Assembly (NCBI GenBank): GCA_963921935.1
Contig: OY998180.1
Coordinates: 102,738,614-102,802,613 of the forward strand
Direction of reading: 5' to 3'
From: Galeruca laticollis
Lineage: Eukaryota > Arthropoda > Insecta > Coleoptera > Chrysomelidae
DNA: 64,000 nt
Shown: in pieces, positions 45,660-57,540 of the stretch
Layout of the letters: each line of letters starts with the position of its first letter
Position numbering within the stretch: the first letter of the stretch is position 1
The notes under the pieces: model-generated
Told to the model about the DNA's origin: nothing
Database searches by the model: none
What the model saw: only the letters and a program-made list of their open reading frames with translations
Position numbers and translations under genes: made by a program

Positions 45660-46599
45660 CCTAAATTGAATCAATGGAAACCGGAAGATACCTGTTGGCT
45701 ATTAGACTTCAAAACATGAGTAATTTTCATTTATTTTTATTTTTTGTTGGATAGACAGTATTTGTGCTTCAGTGTTTTCTATTGTATTACTTATTAGACA
45801 AATTTGGTAATTTAAACGTTCATTAAACTGAAATTACTGTTTGAACGTTTTCGTATATACCATACCGTGGCGCTTCGCAACTTGTTACTCAATTGCTTAT
45901 ATTTTAATTTCGTGCTTTCTCTGAATTACCCATGTATCTATATATTCTTATTCAAAGTTACTAAATATCATTTACTCACCTATTTTTACTGTATTCAAAA
46001 TTATCACGTCAAAAGTGAACATTATATCACACAACAATAATTTTATTGGATTATGTTGGATATGTACAGATTTTGAAATCGATAACTAACAACAGGAATA
46101 CATCGTGAATAATTAATACATTGTTAAGCTGTACCAGATTATCCATTAGTCGATTTACGATACTGGCAAATTTGCCACTATCAAATTACATTCCATTAAC
46201 CAAACATCAAACAATTTAATTTCTAGATCGGTATTCAGTTTCGACATTTACTTGCAATAAGATAATTGAATCATTTGCTATTAAATTACCAATATTCTTA
46301 TTCTTACAGTACGTTTGAAAAGTAACGTAACGGCTTAAAATGTTTTTAGGATCCATTTCTTTGGAGCAATTTTTTATTAAATATGATATTTTCTGATACT
46401 CTAATAATTTAAAAATACAACAGTGAAACCACATGTCGCTGCCTCTATTATTTCGAAAATTATGGGGAGATGTAACAAATGAAAAAATGTAGAGAAATTA
46501 TGCTTTAATCATCAACAACTAATATTTTATCTAATTATATGTTCAAAATGTCTCTGCTTTGTTCCCGTATCTATCTGGGATTGGTATCACTGAAATTAT
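45660..46599. other. No gene seen
   Basis: AT-rich intergenic DNA. A 72-codon minus frame at 46216-46434 has no recognised motif. Confidence 0.5.
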
Positions 46600-48242
46600 A
46601 AGGTGAATTTACCTGTGTCAGTTACTTTTCTCTGGTCGCTATGTTTATTAATTAGAGAAATAATTGTTGGAATTCTACTTAGTGAGTTTATAACACTGGA
46701 GCTTATGTAAGTCGAGATACTTTTGTGCATTCTTTATTTACATGATTAATCAGTCTTACCGAACGCGATTGTTAGCTGTTGACATTCTTATCATTCAAGT
46801 TTTTTCACAGTTTTAGATTTGGATGTCAGTTAATTGGACTTGCTTCAATGTATTGATATCTTAAATATGTCTAAATGTGTCAAAATGACGCAAATCTAAG
46901 CCTGATGGCTTAGTTGTTTGCGATAGTCCTTGTGATAGACGGTTTCATGTTACCCGTGTTGGTCTGACTGATCCAAATTCAAATATTAGATAAGCATAAG
47001 AATTTGCTATATGCTTGAGATTCTTGTCACAAAAGATGTAGAGTAATTGAAGCAGCCTGCTTCAGTATGTTTAAATATGAATTATCCAGCATAGATGAAC
47101 ATTTTGAAGCACTGAAGTATAGCTTTAACAATGATGCATTGGTGAACAGGGTCAAGAATCAAATGGATTTTTATCAAAAAGTCAATGAATCTTTTGCGTC
47201 CTTCAAAGACAACCTGCAAACAATGGTCAAAAATAAAGTTCATGAACTGTTCTGTTATGTTAATATAAATACAGTTCCTTATTCAACTGCCTTAAAGCAA
47301 TCTAGTTATAACGTTATTGTGGTTAAGCCATAAGGTTCAGCATGAAATCAAGGTTATCTAAATCCGTGAACAAGGATCTCTAGCCTGACAGAAAGGCACG
47401 GACCTGATAGCTTAGTAAGCTTTCTAAAGAAACAAAATCAATACATTTTTCCGGATACTTATGTCATTGACGTGATGGAAATATCCCCATTAAAAGAGAA
47501 TAATAAGATCTTTCAAGCAAAGTTATCTGTGGATGTTAACTCTTACAAGAACGCTATTCAAAAAGATATTGTACTGGTCAGGTATGATTGCTGCTCAGTT
47601 CATGGTGTCATAGAACTAGAGATGTGTTTTCATTTTTGTGGTTTTTCGCATATTGCTAGAAACTGTAATAAACCGCAAAAATATCCCAAATGTGCTGTTG
47701 ATCTCAGAATTAGATATATCAGATTCAAATTCATTTAAATATTTTAATTGTGTCTAAGGGTCTACTGGATACGAATCATGTAGTGTGGGTTTCGCATTGC
47801 TCATGTTTTATTGAGAAACTGGAAAAGTTCAAATCAGATATGTTTGATATCAAGTCGCAATTGCAGCCTAATTCAAGTGATGCTCTCGGGTTCTGTTTAT
47901 GACCAGGTGGAGCTTTCCATTAAAAAAAATCAGTTTACTATCGATTACCAAAATGTTCGTGGCATTAACACCAAATTGCTTGACATTCGTAATGCTTACA
48001 ATGATTGTTCCTTTGACTGAAACATGATTAAATCCTGCAGTGCTTGACACTGAATTGCTTAATGATGATTTTGTTATCTTCAGGTCAGATCATAAATTTA
48101 AGTCCTATTTGCATTAAGAAAGCAATACAATGCTTTCTTTCTATATGTCAGATGTAACTAATGTACTCTCTATGATTGATGCCATCGTAATCAGGGCCAT
48201 ATTGCCCGACAATTTTTGGTAATTTGTACTAGTCTATTTATA

Positions 48243-49662
48243 TATATATGACGTTTCGGTCGTTTTTGACCTTCATCAGAATATAAAACACTAAAAGAAA
48301 ATCGGTTTTTAATATCCTAGTGTATACAACGTAAAACTATGACATACCTGTGGATTATATTCCAGCGAGTGCCACATCACATATTAAAATAAACTAAAAT
48401 AAAATGAACTTCAACGATACATTCAAAAACATTTTACAATTAACAGTGTACGTACGTCGACTTTCATAATAGTTCTGGTGTCTAAGTCTAATGGTATTAT
48501 TTGAGAATGTTGGTTTTTCCCTATACGCATTTTGTTCTATTTAATAAATAGTTGTTAAGGTTTTTGTGGGTGTGTACATAAAATAGTTGTTTAATTTATT
48601 ATTCTATTTTATTATATTGTTGTAAATCTTGCTTAAACATTTTGTGTCGGTCTCATAATTTAGGTTTTTTTATTTCTCTGTATTTCTAACGTTTCATAAA
48701 TTTCTTTTTTTCTGGTGTGATTTTCGTTTTTTTTAAATTTTTGTATTTTCAAAATCAAAACTATGCTTTTCTTCTTGAATATGTGTTGTTAAGGCAGTTT
48801 TATTTTTCTTATCGTACTTGTGACCATTAAATCGTTTTTTTAAATATTGGCTAGTTTGCCCGATGTAGACACTGTCGCAGTCCCCGCATGGAATTTGATA
48901 AACTATATTGCTTTTCTTTTGATCAGGAATTCTTGACTTTAATTTACTGAAGTTGGATTTTGAGAGGTTGTACCCTTTATGTGCTATTGTAATGTTATGG
49001 TTTTTGAAAATGTTGCTGAATTTTTCGGATAGTCCTGGTATGTATGGCAAGGAAAGGAAATTTTGTTTGTTTGTTTTGTTTTTTTGAAGGTTTTGATTAT
49101 GGCAGTTATAAATCCGTTTTTGAAAGACGGTGTTTATCAGTTTTTGCGGGTAGTTGTTGATTTTAAGGGCTTTTTTTGCTTTTTTTATAGAATTTTCCGG
49201 AGAATCTGGGCAAGACAGTTTAACTACACGATCGGCGAGACCTATAATTACCGACTTTTTTTGGGACATGGGGTGTTGTGAATTGAAATTCAGGTATCTG
49301 GATGACCAGGTTTCTTTCGTATACCACTCTATTTTATACTATTGTTTTTGTGATGGAGTATTAAGTCCAAAAAATAAATTTTGTTCTGTTTTTATATTTC
49401 TATTGTGAATTGAAGTTTGTTGTGGTAACTGTCAAATTTATCTAGGATGGTGTGAGTTTTATTTTTTGGAACGGCAGTGATACAAGCATCTACATAGCGA
49501 AAGTAAAAAGGAGTGTGAAAATTTAAATTTTTTAGAATGGTTTCTTCCAGGTCTTCCATCACTTACGCTAGATATTGATACTCTCATAGCACAACCATCA
49601 ATTAGTTTGAAAACATTTTCTTTGTACATATAATGAGTAGATTTTAGAGTTAGTTCTATAGC

Positions 49663-49670
<8 letters not shown>
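48243..49670 (-). mobile_element. Penelope-like element, 5'-truncated, RT plus GIY-YIG endonuclease
   Basis: On the minus strand, RT blocks come first: KLIDGCAMRVSIS (family GCAMGSPLS) near 49600 and FRYVDACITAVPKNK, where YVDD is changed to YVDA (49485-49496). NKIYFLDLILHHKNN and WYTKETW-like blocks follow. The open frame 49269-48733 continues with SQKKSVIIGLADRVVKLS and a GIY-YIG domain: IVYQIPCGDCDSVYIGQTSQYLKKR. A 3' UTR of about 450 bp leads to a hammerhead motif at 48250-48279. RT with a C-terminal GIY-YIG nuclease is diagnostic for Penelope. The 5' side ends in (TA)n. Frameshifts and the lost catalytic Asp make it inactive. Confidence 0.88.
48250..48279 (-). ncRNA. Hammerhead ribozyme motif of the Penelope-like element
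   Basis: On the minus strand CTGATGA (48273-48279) is followed by one base, stem II GGTC/GACC with loop AAAAAC, GAAAC and GTC, where the AC/GT pairs form a minimal stem III and C is the cleavage base. The conserved core is complete. Stem I is AU-only and needs a one-base bulge. Penelope-like terminal repeats are known to carry such minimal type I hammerheads, and the location just past the 3' UTR fits. Confidence 0.7.

Positions 49671-49722
<52 letters not shown>
49670..49722. repeat. (TA)n microsatellite
   Basis: About 26 TA units at the truncated 5' end of the Penelope-like element. Confidence 0.93.
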
Positions 49723-49725
<3 letters not shown>

Positions 49726-50400
49726 GATACACTCTATGACAATCTTTCAAACTAAGTTCACTTACCGAATGATGACAGTCTTATTATTATTATTGGCGAG
49801 TTTAACACTCCCCAATACTATAATATGCAAGCTGAGCCAACTAATCGTGACAGGTTTATGACTTCTTTAAACAACTTTAACGACTTTCTTAATATCACGC
49901 AGTTCAACCAAGTCCTTAACTCTCATAATCGTACTCTTAACTTAGTTTTCAGTAGGAATCAACTTACAGTACATAGATGTGTCAATCTATTGACTCCTGA
50001 GGATGTATTTCACCCCTTCCTTGAAATCTTTACCATGCTAAAAGTTGAAAATGAGTCGTTCACTATATCAACGAATCCAAGGTGTAACTTTCGAAAAGCT
50101 AACTTCATCCAACTTTATAGTGATCTGGTCCATGTCAGCTAGGATCAATTATTACTTGAAACTAACATTGATGAAGCTTGCGAATATTTTTACAGTAAGA
50201 TTCGAGAAACAGTCTCTGTTAATGTGCCTTAAACAGTTCCCAGATCCACTAAAAAATACCCTCAATGTATTAACAACGAAATTATTCGCAATCTAAGAGT
50301 GAAACGTCGTTTGTTGCTAAAATTCAGAAGATCCAATAATATTGACGACTACATTGAATTTAGTAATCTGGGGCCATAATAAAAGGAGATATAAGTCGAA

Positions 50401-51599
50401 GTCATTATAACTACATGAGGGATACAGAGCAACAGCTAACAATTGATACGAAAAAGTTGAAATAAAAGATTAACAATATTGAAATAGATTTTACAAAGTA
50501 CAAGATCAAAGTTAAAAAGGTTATAATGAGAATAATTAAAGTTGAAATAGAAGGTTAACAGTCATGAAATATGTTTTACAAAAAATTATCCAAGTTGATG
50601 AAAAAATATAAAAAAAGTTAAAGTTGAAAGGTACAAAAAATTAATGATAGTTGAAATGAATAATATAGATTTTGAAACTACAAATATAAAATTGAATATT
50701 CAATGGCGATAAGATGGAGGGAAAACAGGAAAAGCAATTTATAGTTGATAACTGTACTTCCCTTGAGTTTTTATGACGTTCCCTGCTGCTTGGGAAATCA
50801 ACCAGTATATATAAATACTTTGAATCTATACCTTTAACAGTGAATTTGCTTATTAATTTATTCGTTCAAATCTCAAATTATGTTCGGATTGAAAGACATA
50901 ATAATCTAAAAGAACCGATCATTCATAAATTCACCAAATTAACATAACCAAAATGTAATATACGAAATAATGTATAGTTTGCAGTCATGGCGCATATATA
51001 TCGTGAAAATGTGCAGTGATGTTGGCCACCGCTGGTTGCAGGGTTATCTGACCGGAAGTAAAGGTATGAATGTCAATGCTGAAACGGGGTAAAATGGAGT
51101 CTTCTGAATTTGATATATGGAACTAATGAGAGCAGGACCGTATTTGGATAAACAATTTTGTGATAAATATATATGTATATATAAAATTATCGTAAAGAAA
51201 ATAAAAACATTCTTATGGAAGTACGACCACATCTAACTAGTTTGTCGCGTACTGAAAACCAGGTAATAGGAAGGAAAGTACCTTCAACAATCTACAGAAG
51301 AAGTATTATTAAATGAGATAGCATTCCATTCCAGACTGAACATTTTAATATGATCGTATATCTTTTATTCTTACTTTGTTTCTCAAAAAGCCTCAACGAA
51401 ATTTGCAGTTTTTCTTACAAAATGAATTGCACCTATATGAATCCACATACGAAATAGAACTTTGGGATAACATTTATTCCCAAATACCGAAATTCTGTAA
51501 ACATTTCAGTCCAGCCAACGCACCTTGCGTCGTTATAAGAAACAGCATACCTCATTATGAACTCCGTATTACATACGTGAATTACGTAGTGAGGATATG
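50401..51599. other. No gene seen; degenerate short repeats
   Basis: 50440-50710 contains several diverged copies of a GTTGAAAT..AGATTTTACA motif at irregular 60-90 bp spacing. A 105-codon plus frame at 51376-51693 shows no family. The rest is AT-rich. Confidence 0.45.
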
Positions 51600-52270
51600 C
51601 ACAGCCCCCGCAAGGATTAGCGGCGCCCGCGAGCGGGAATCATTTTGGCGCCCTTTAAGTAATATACTTTTAGGATATAAGTACCTAATTTAGCACTTTT
51701 GTACTTAATGAAAGAACAAAAATTTCCAAACTATAACTTTATATTCTTCATTAAATTAAATTAGATAAAAAGATACAACAAAAACCAAACAATAGATCTA
51801 AGATCTAATTCTAAAATCTTTTTCTAGATTTAGCAGATGCAAATGCCAATATTACTTAAATAAATTTAATTAATGATATATTGCTCCATTTCTAAGATTT
51901 CTAAGCCATATTATCTTTCTTGCAGCATAGTCGACCTCTAATTATTTTTAATTTTGAGAAGGATCTCTCACCAGAAGCAACAGACACAGGTGAAGAGAGG
52001 AGGACTCTTAATAATAAACATATATTTGATAGAGACGAAATTTTATTATTATTTTCAAACATATATTGTGAAATTTTGAGGTAATAAAAATAATTTCTGA
52101 GCTTTGATCTCATTGAATAAGTCATTTGTTTTAAAGTCAACCCCTTCTTCTCCTGAACTGTTAGCTTTTGTTGTAGGGCATGACAATTTTTTAACAGATC
52201 CTCGTCATTTAATTTAAAAATATCACTATAAAAACCAAAAATATTGTAATAATCAGACAACATATCAAAC
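51600..52270 (-). pseudogene. hAT transposase C-terminus (ZMYM1-like) with terminal repeat
   Basis: The frame 52263-51901 ends with SSPVSVASGERSFSKLKIIRGRL, the hAT family dimerisation domain. The hydrophobic-plus-ERSFSKLK pattern matches the ZMYM1-like hAT lineage. Downstream at 51600-51655 the DNA is unusually GC-rich (CACAGCCCCCGCAAGG, GGCGCCCGCGAGCGGG), as in terminal repeats of these elements. Only the last ~120 codons remain; the catalytic DDE part is missing. Confidence 0.72.
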
Positions 52271-52286
52271 CTACTACTTAATGAAC

Positions 52287-52301
52287 TTAGGTTAGGTTAG
52301 G
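52287..52301 (+). repeat. (TTAGG)3, insect telomere-type repeat at a LINE 3' end
   Basis: Three perfect TTAGG units abut the 3' end of the minus-strand LINE at 52302-54010, so that LINE ends in (CCTAA)n on its own strand. Confidence 0.85.
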
Positions 52302-54010
52302 TTTATAACGAGTGGGTCAATGAGGCCCTCCACTGCGACTCGCGAGAGTCTATTGTGGCTCATACCTATTCAAATTTCACCAAACAAATTCAGCTTCTTA
52401 ACGAAGCCGATTAATTTGTTCAGTGAATGATATTTCAGGTCCGAGGGCAAGAGAGTGGCCCTGCCAAACATCAGATACCTGACTCGAGCCGCAGCGGGGC
52501 GGGCACAAATTATAGTTTCTGCTGTTTCATCATCTTCCAAACAAAGACGGCAAATCGGATCGTCCGACAGTCCAAGTTTCAGCATATGATGATTCAAACG
52601 ACAGTGGCCTGTTAGAAGGCCTGTTAGGCACCGTAGATGGTGTCTATTACTCTTTCAAGTCCTTTAAGCAGGAAATATGTTAGGCTAATTGGTCTGACCG
52701 ATTTAGGGTGTGGGTCTGTGCGGCCCACTTTCGGTATGTATACTACCCTAGCCGCCAACCAACTGGGTGGTATATAATTCCACGCCAGACTAGCTCTATA
52801 CAATTTAATGAGGATGGGTAAAAGTAATTCCAGTCCGTTTTGTAGCAGAGCTGGAAAGATGCCATCCTCACCGGGAGATTTGAAGGGCTGAAATGATTTT
52901 ATTGCCCATTCAATCGCCGGTGCTGTGATAACGTTCTTGGCGACCTCCCAATCATTCTTTTTGGGTCGCTTTGCGCCCTCAAAGTGAGGAGGTCGATTGT
53001 TATCCAGAGTTAAACTTCCGGGAAAGTGGTTTTTAATCAAGAGCTCTAACGTTTCTTTTCTAGAAGTCGTAAAAGTGCCATCTGTTCGTTTCATCGACCC
53101 AATCTCGGCAATCGGCTCTTTAGAGAGAATCTTGTGTATTCTAGTACTGCGAGGTACTTCTTCCAAGACTCCCGTTTTGCCTTTCTAATTTCTTTGTCAT
53201 AAGTTGTTAGAGCAGTTCTACAATGTTCCCAGTTGCCTGACTCTTTAGATCTATTGAATAGTCGTCGAACTTCTTTTCTTCGCTTATCTAGGCTTTTGTT
53301 CCACCAAGTAGGGTTGCGATTATCTCTTTGTGTCTTGAGTGGACAGTTTTCATGATAGGAGGAGATCACTGCTTCCCGAAGCTTGTCTGCCGCGGTATAT
53401 ATCCCATCACAACTGTTTATTGTAGTGAAGCCTTCCTCAATGTACCGTTGGAGGGAATTTCTGTATCCACTCCAGTCAGTAGCTTTTGAGTCGCGATATT
53501 CCACTACTGGCCGTGGACCTATTTCAATGTTGAATTGAATGTGCCTGTGATCTGAACACGAAGGCTCAGTAGATACTGCCCAATGCCGTATCTTATTGCT
53601 CAGAAAGTATGAGCTGATTGTTAAATCTAACACCTCTGATCTATTTCTAGTTACAAAAGTTGGTACGGAGTCCCTATTAATAACACATAGCCCTTCCCCT
53701 AGTATATAATCAAAAAGTAACTCACCTCTAAAATTTATATCCGTGCTGCCCCACGATGTATGGTGTGAATTGGCGTCACAGCCCATGACTAACTGGAGTC
53801 TGTTCTTCTTGCTATAGTCGATTAGCCGACGTATAGCGAGGGAAGGTACAGATTCCGTGTCCCCTGGGAAGTATGCTGAGCAGGCGACTATATTAGTCAT
53901 ACCATTCTTCTCCGGTAGGGACACTTGGATGGCTACTACATCAGGAGTGCAAAAGCAGAGTTTACACCTCTGAATGGGAATTTCCTTTATGTGAGATGTA
54001 ATTGTACACC
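52302..54010 (-). pseudogene. LOA-like LINE with internal deletion
   Basis: The minus-strand endonuclease frame 53924-53091 includes ACSAYFPGD, VMGCDANSHHTSWGS, LDLTISSYFLS and SCSDHRHI (the SDH catalytic block). RT starts in 53166-52624: FKSPGEDGIFPALLQ, IYIPKVGR-like and VRPISLTYFLLKGLER. It then jumps at about 52620 directly to the C-terminus HHMLKLGLSDDPICRLCLED...FVKKLNLFGEI (52597-52370). The RT palm, including YxDD, and the RNase H are deleted. At the junction the 10-mer GGCCTGTTAG occurs twice, 12 bp apart. A shorter, non-autonomous LINE is the result. Its clade matches the 22.8-24.7 kb LINE. Confidence 0.8.
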
Positions 54011-54136
54011 CTCTTAAAGGGGTTTTTCAATGTTTTCTTGAATGATATCATTTTAACAATGACTTAACATCATACATTGTTTCAATTTTGTTTGCTGGAT
54101 GTTTTTTGACACCTGTTTTGGATCTTTTTATGACGA

Positions 54137-54176
54137 CAGCTTTGATAATGGCCTAATGGCCGAAAGCGCTTAGCTG
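54137..54176 (+). ncRNA. Degenerate hammerhead ribozyme motif (Penelope-type relic)
   Basis: CAGCT (stem I), TTGATAA (core, normally CTGATGA; two changes), one base, stem II GGCC/GGCC with loop TAAT, GAA, stem III AGC/GCT, T, then AGCTG closing stem I with five perfect pairs. The architecture is exact but C3 and G8 are mutated, so it should be inactive. Surrounding sequence (54020-54200) may be the rest of a Penelope-type terminal repeat. Confidence 0.6.
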
Positions 54177-54200
54177 CATAGTAATAAACATATACACACT

Positions 54201-56150
54201 GAGTACTCGTCGTTTACATTCACTCTATTTATATCTAGTGTGTACACCATACCCACAGACAGTTCTATCATAGTTTCATCGATCGAGTATTGTTGATCAA
54301 ATTGGTAATGCTGGCAACACAGCAACACAAAGTACAATACAAAGCAAAGCACTCCCTCATATATTTAATTATATGAATATTTATTTACATCTTTACTCTT
54401 GACTTAACTCTTCAATGTAACGAAAGAAAATATTGGGTTGAATAATCCCACCGCTGTTTTATATTTGTAGGCATATTTCAGAATGGAGAGGAAAAATCGA
54501 GACGCAACACGCTTAAACTTCTATTCGAGACTGGAAACTTGTCGAAATACGTTTACGCGGGCAGTGTGCGGAGGGCGGGGGGCTACGCATTTTGGACATT
54601 GTGAGTTGAGAATCGGTCAAAAAAAAATGAAATTGATTTCCTTACAGTACGTTACTTGTTGCAAATTGTTGAAAATGTAAACATACAAATTATCTAAAAA
54701 TTTAAGTTTCGGTGGAAAATTAAATATCATATTTTTTTGATACTTTGTCAAACCTTTGATTTGGGGTCCCTTTGGAGCGGTGCATGCATTGCGGACATGG
54801 TTGCGGGTCCTGAGGGTATAAGCGAGACGATAATCAAAATTACCCAAGTCAACTTATTGCTGATCTTTGTCAAGTTTCAACTGACAACCGGTGATTGAGG
54901 AGAAGTGGACCAAAAGAACTTGAATAAACTTTGGTTGGTATCTAAAGTCGTTTTACAAGAGTCAAAGTTTTTATTAAAATAATTCCTTCGTTGTATTGTT
55001 ATTGTGCATATTACTTGGGTAGAACATTTATCACAATTTTCACTGCATCACAAAGATCAGCGCACTATAAAATGGCAGTAATCCTTATACGCCAATAAGT
55101 GAATTGGTTCCAGTAGTAACACCAACAGTTTTACTCTAGGTATTATCAAGAATGAAATGTGTTGCTAAAACTATCCGTGGATACAGTATATGAAATAAAG
55201 TGGATGGCAGTGAATCAAATATCAACGAAAAATTGATGTAAACACCCTATATTTCTTGCATAATTCCATTTCCAAATATTTTTTCTTAGTACAAATTTTT
55301 CATTTTTCACGCTTTCCATCACTGACTTAATAACTGCGAAAAATTTATTCCATAAAACGACAATAAGAGTCAAGTAATGCATAAGTGGAGCGAGAAACAA
55401 GTGACGGCAATTCATTTTCCAAATAAGTTTTCTGAGAGTCTCGGTCTCAGTTCTCGTTATGAGTGTTAACAAGCGACAACGCATCCGCATCATCTAGATT
55501 GATGCGGTGAACGTGAAAATATTACCAACACTTCTCATCTTTCCAAATGTCCCGTTTACATAAAAAGGGATTTCCGCCTGGATCCTGGAGATATGGAACG
55601 ATGACCTACCACAATGAAGAGGAATCGTAATACCCGGGATTTTGTGGCTAATGAAGTTTTATTAACACATTTTGTGCCTTCCCGCATCGTAACCAACAAA
55701 ATATTGTAATTTTTAGTGTATTCTTTATGAAAGGGTATACATGGTATAAAAAGGAATTTTTTTAAATATTAATTAAAATATGGGGCACGTTACAATTTAA
55801 TGATTATTGTGGTAACATTGAATGAACACAAAATTTTTGAAACTTTTTTGTGCCATTTAGAAATATCACTTCTCATTTTGTAACAAAAACTTTGGTAAAC
55901 AGTTATTGTTGCTACAGATACAACTAGACATTAGCATCAACAATATTGTCAGTAATAGATATACATTAATGGAGGCCATTTAGAATGTTTAATAAATACT
56001 AGGTACCCATTTGTAATTTAATAAACAAACAAAATTAAAATAAATGCTGACTTTCTTGTTCTACCATGTATAAGACAAGCTTCAAAAAGATAAGATAAAT
56101 ATAGGAAACCGCGTTACACTTCAATTCACTGGATAAAAATGTTTAAACCA
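54201..56150. other. No recognised gene
   Basis: Mostly AT-rich. 54480-54610 and 54770-54850 are GC-richer and in alternative frames give short protein-like pieces (RFGHCELRIG-like; LRTRNHVRNAC-like), but I cannot assign a family. Confidence 0.4.
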
Positions 56151-56154
56151 CCAA

Positions 56155-56575
56155 AATTCTTCTAGTTTTCTTTCAATTAGGCTTTTTACTATAAATATAT
56201 TATCATTAGTCTGTCTGCCTGGTCTGAATGCTGCCTGTTCTTCTTTTAATTTATATTCTACATATTTTCTTAATCTCTTTTCCAGAAGTCTAGTGTATAA
56301 TTTATAACCCGTTTGAGCTACGCATATGGCTCTATTATTATCACATTGCGTCTTTTTAATATACTGGCATTATCAAGTTATTTCCCCAGTCTCTCGGTAT
56401 TCTTTGTTCTTTCCATGCCTCTTCGCATATTTTCCAAATTCATTCTTTTCCTTTCCGTCTCAACCATTTTATCATTTCTAGAGCTATGCCATATTTTCCA
56501 CTTGCTTTTCCTGTCCTTATTTTATGCGTAGCTTCTTTTACTTTTTCCCAGCTTATTAAGGGCTGTTCTCAATCT
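56155..56575 (-). pseudogene. LINE RT N-terminal fragment related to the 12.2-15.9 kb element
   Basis: The minus strand matches the linker and fingers of that LINE (KWKIWHSSRNDKMV-like, then NYTLDF...ENM and RQ..QADRLMIIYL equivalents) in degraded frames, corresponding to about 13400-13750 there. Confidence 0.55.
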
Positions 56576-56647
56576 TCTCTATTCATTCGCTTTTAATTAA
56601 AAAAGATTCAAATGTCCACTTATCGATAATTGTCGATAATATCTTAG

Positions 56648-57540
56648 TATATTTTTAGTGTAATTATTATTAGCTGTAGCTGACAAAGTAACAGCTATCT
56701 TAATTATTGGTGAGAGTAGAAATAATTTTCATGCGGCGGCACGCATTTCTAATGAGAGATACCCCGATAGCAATATATCGAGGACTTATGTTAGGGAGCT
56801 TTTTCATAAGTTTCAAAAAACAGGTGTTCATGATGCGTCTACCTATGGAGTCAGTCATAGAACAGTGAAGAGGATGTTGACCAAAAACAAATTTCATCCA
56901 TACAAATTTAAAATGGTGCATCAGCTTTCGCATGACGACCCCGACCGAAGGCTGCTATTCTGTGAAAATATGTCCACTAAAATTTTTCAACAGCCGGACT
57001 ATATAAGGACAATTTGTTTTAGTGATGAAATTACTTCCCTCTTTAATGGAAATGTTAATACTCAAAATGTGAGGTATTGGAGTGACATAAATCCTCACAT
57101 GATCCCATTAAAAGTAAAAGTCTGGGCACGTATTTTGGGAAACCACATAGTAGGGCCTCTTTTTTTGAACTCCAATTTAATCGGTGAAGTATATTTCGAG
57201 ATGTTAGAAAACGCAGTTGAACCGTTGATACTTCAAATTCTGGAAGATAATCCAGATGAATTTGAGACCTTGGAAATAACGTTCCAACAAGATGGGCTCC
57301 CACAAACTATTACTTTGAAGTAAGACGTTATCTGTTTGAGGAATATCCTGGTAGATGGATTGGACGATGCGGTCCAATACAATGACCAGCTCGGTCACAA
57401 GACCTAACAGCTTTAGCTCCTGACAGTATTGACGTTTTAAAACAACGAATTATTGCTTAAGAATGTAGGACAATTTCCCCTGACACATTTCATCGAATCC
57501 GACAAGAGTTTAATAATAGGATTTTTACTGCCAGGAAGTA
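56648..57540 (+). pseudogene. Tc1/mariner-superfamily transposase relic (insect HTH-DDE type)
   Basis: N-terminal HTH-like ADKVTAILIIGESRNNFHAAARI and ERYPDSNISRTYVREL give way to KFHPYKFKMVHQL. The DDE blocks are ICFSDEITSLFNGNVNTQNVRYWSD, VKVWARILGNHIVGPLF and ITFQQDGLPQ, so the first and second catalytic Asp are present. After the stop near 57320, other frames give EEYPGRWIGRCGPIQ and the C-terminal RQEFNNR pieces. The third catalytic acidic residue region (PDLTP...) is degraded. It belongs to the same broad family as 11235-11590. Confidence 0.75.

Larger units (their letters stand above)
46600..50400 (+). mobile_element. Jockey/CR1-like LINE split by a Penelope-like element
   Basis: The part before the split (about 46600-48230) has a 5' UTR and an ORF1 with a PHD-like Cys/His start (VVCDSPCDRRFHVT near 46915) and a zinc knuckle (CFHFCGFSHIARNC near 47625). 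ORF2 then begins (IDYQNVRGINTKLLDIRNAY near 47940). The part after the split (about 49735-50400) continues the endonuclease (IGEFNTPQYYN, NRTLNLVFSRNQLTV) and the region before RT (NNEIIRNLRVKRRLLLKFRR). The reading resumes where it left off, so the intervening minus-strand Penelope piece and (TA)n are a later insertion. RT is absent and the copy is broken by many frame changes. Confidence 0.75.

Noticed and set aside
52287..52301. A true telomere or telomere-proximal array
   Set aside because: Only three TTAGG units, explained as the tail or target of the adjacent LINE.
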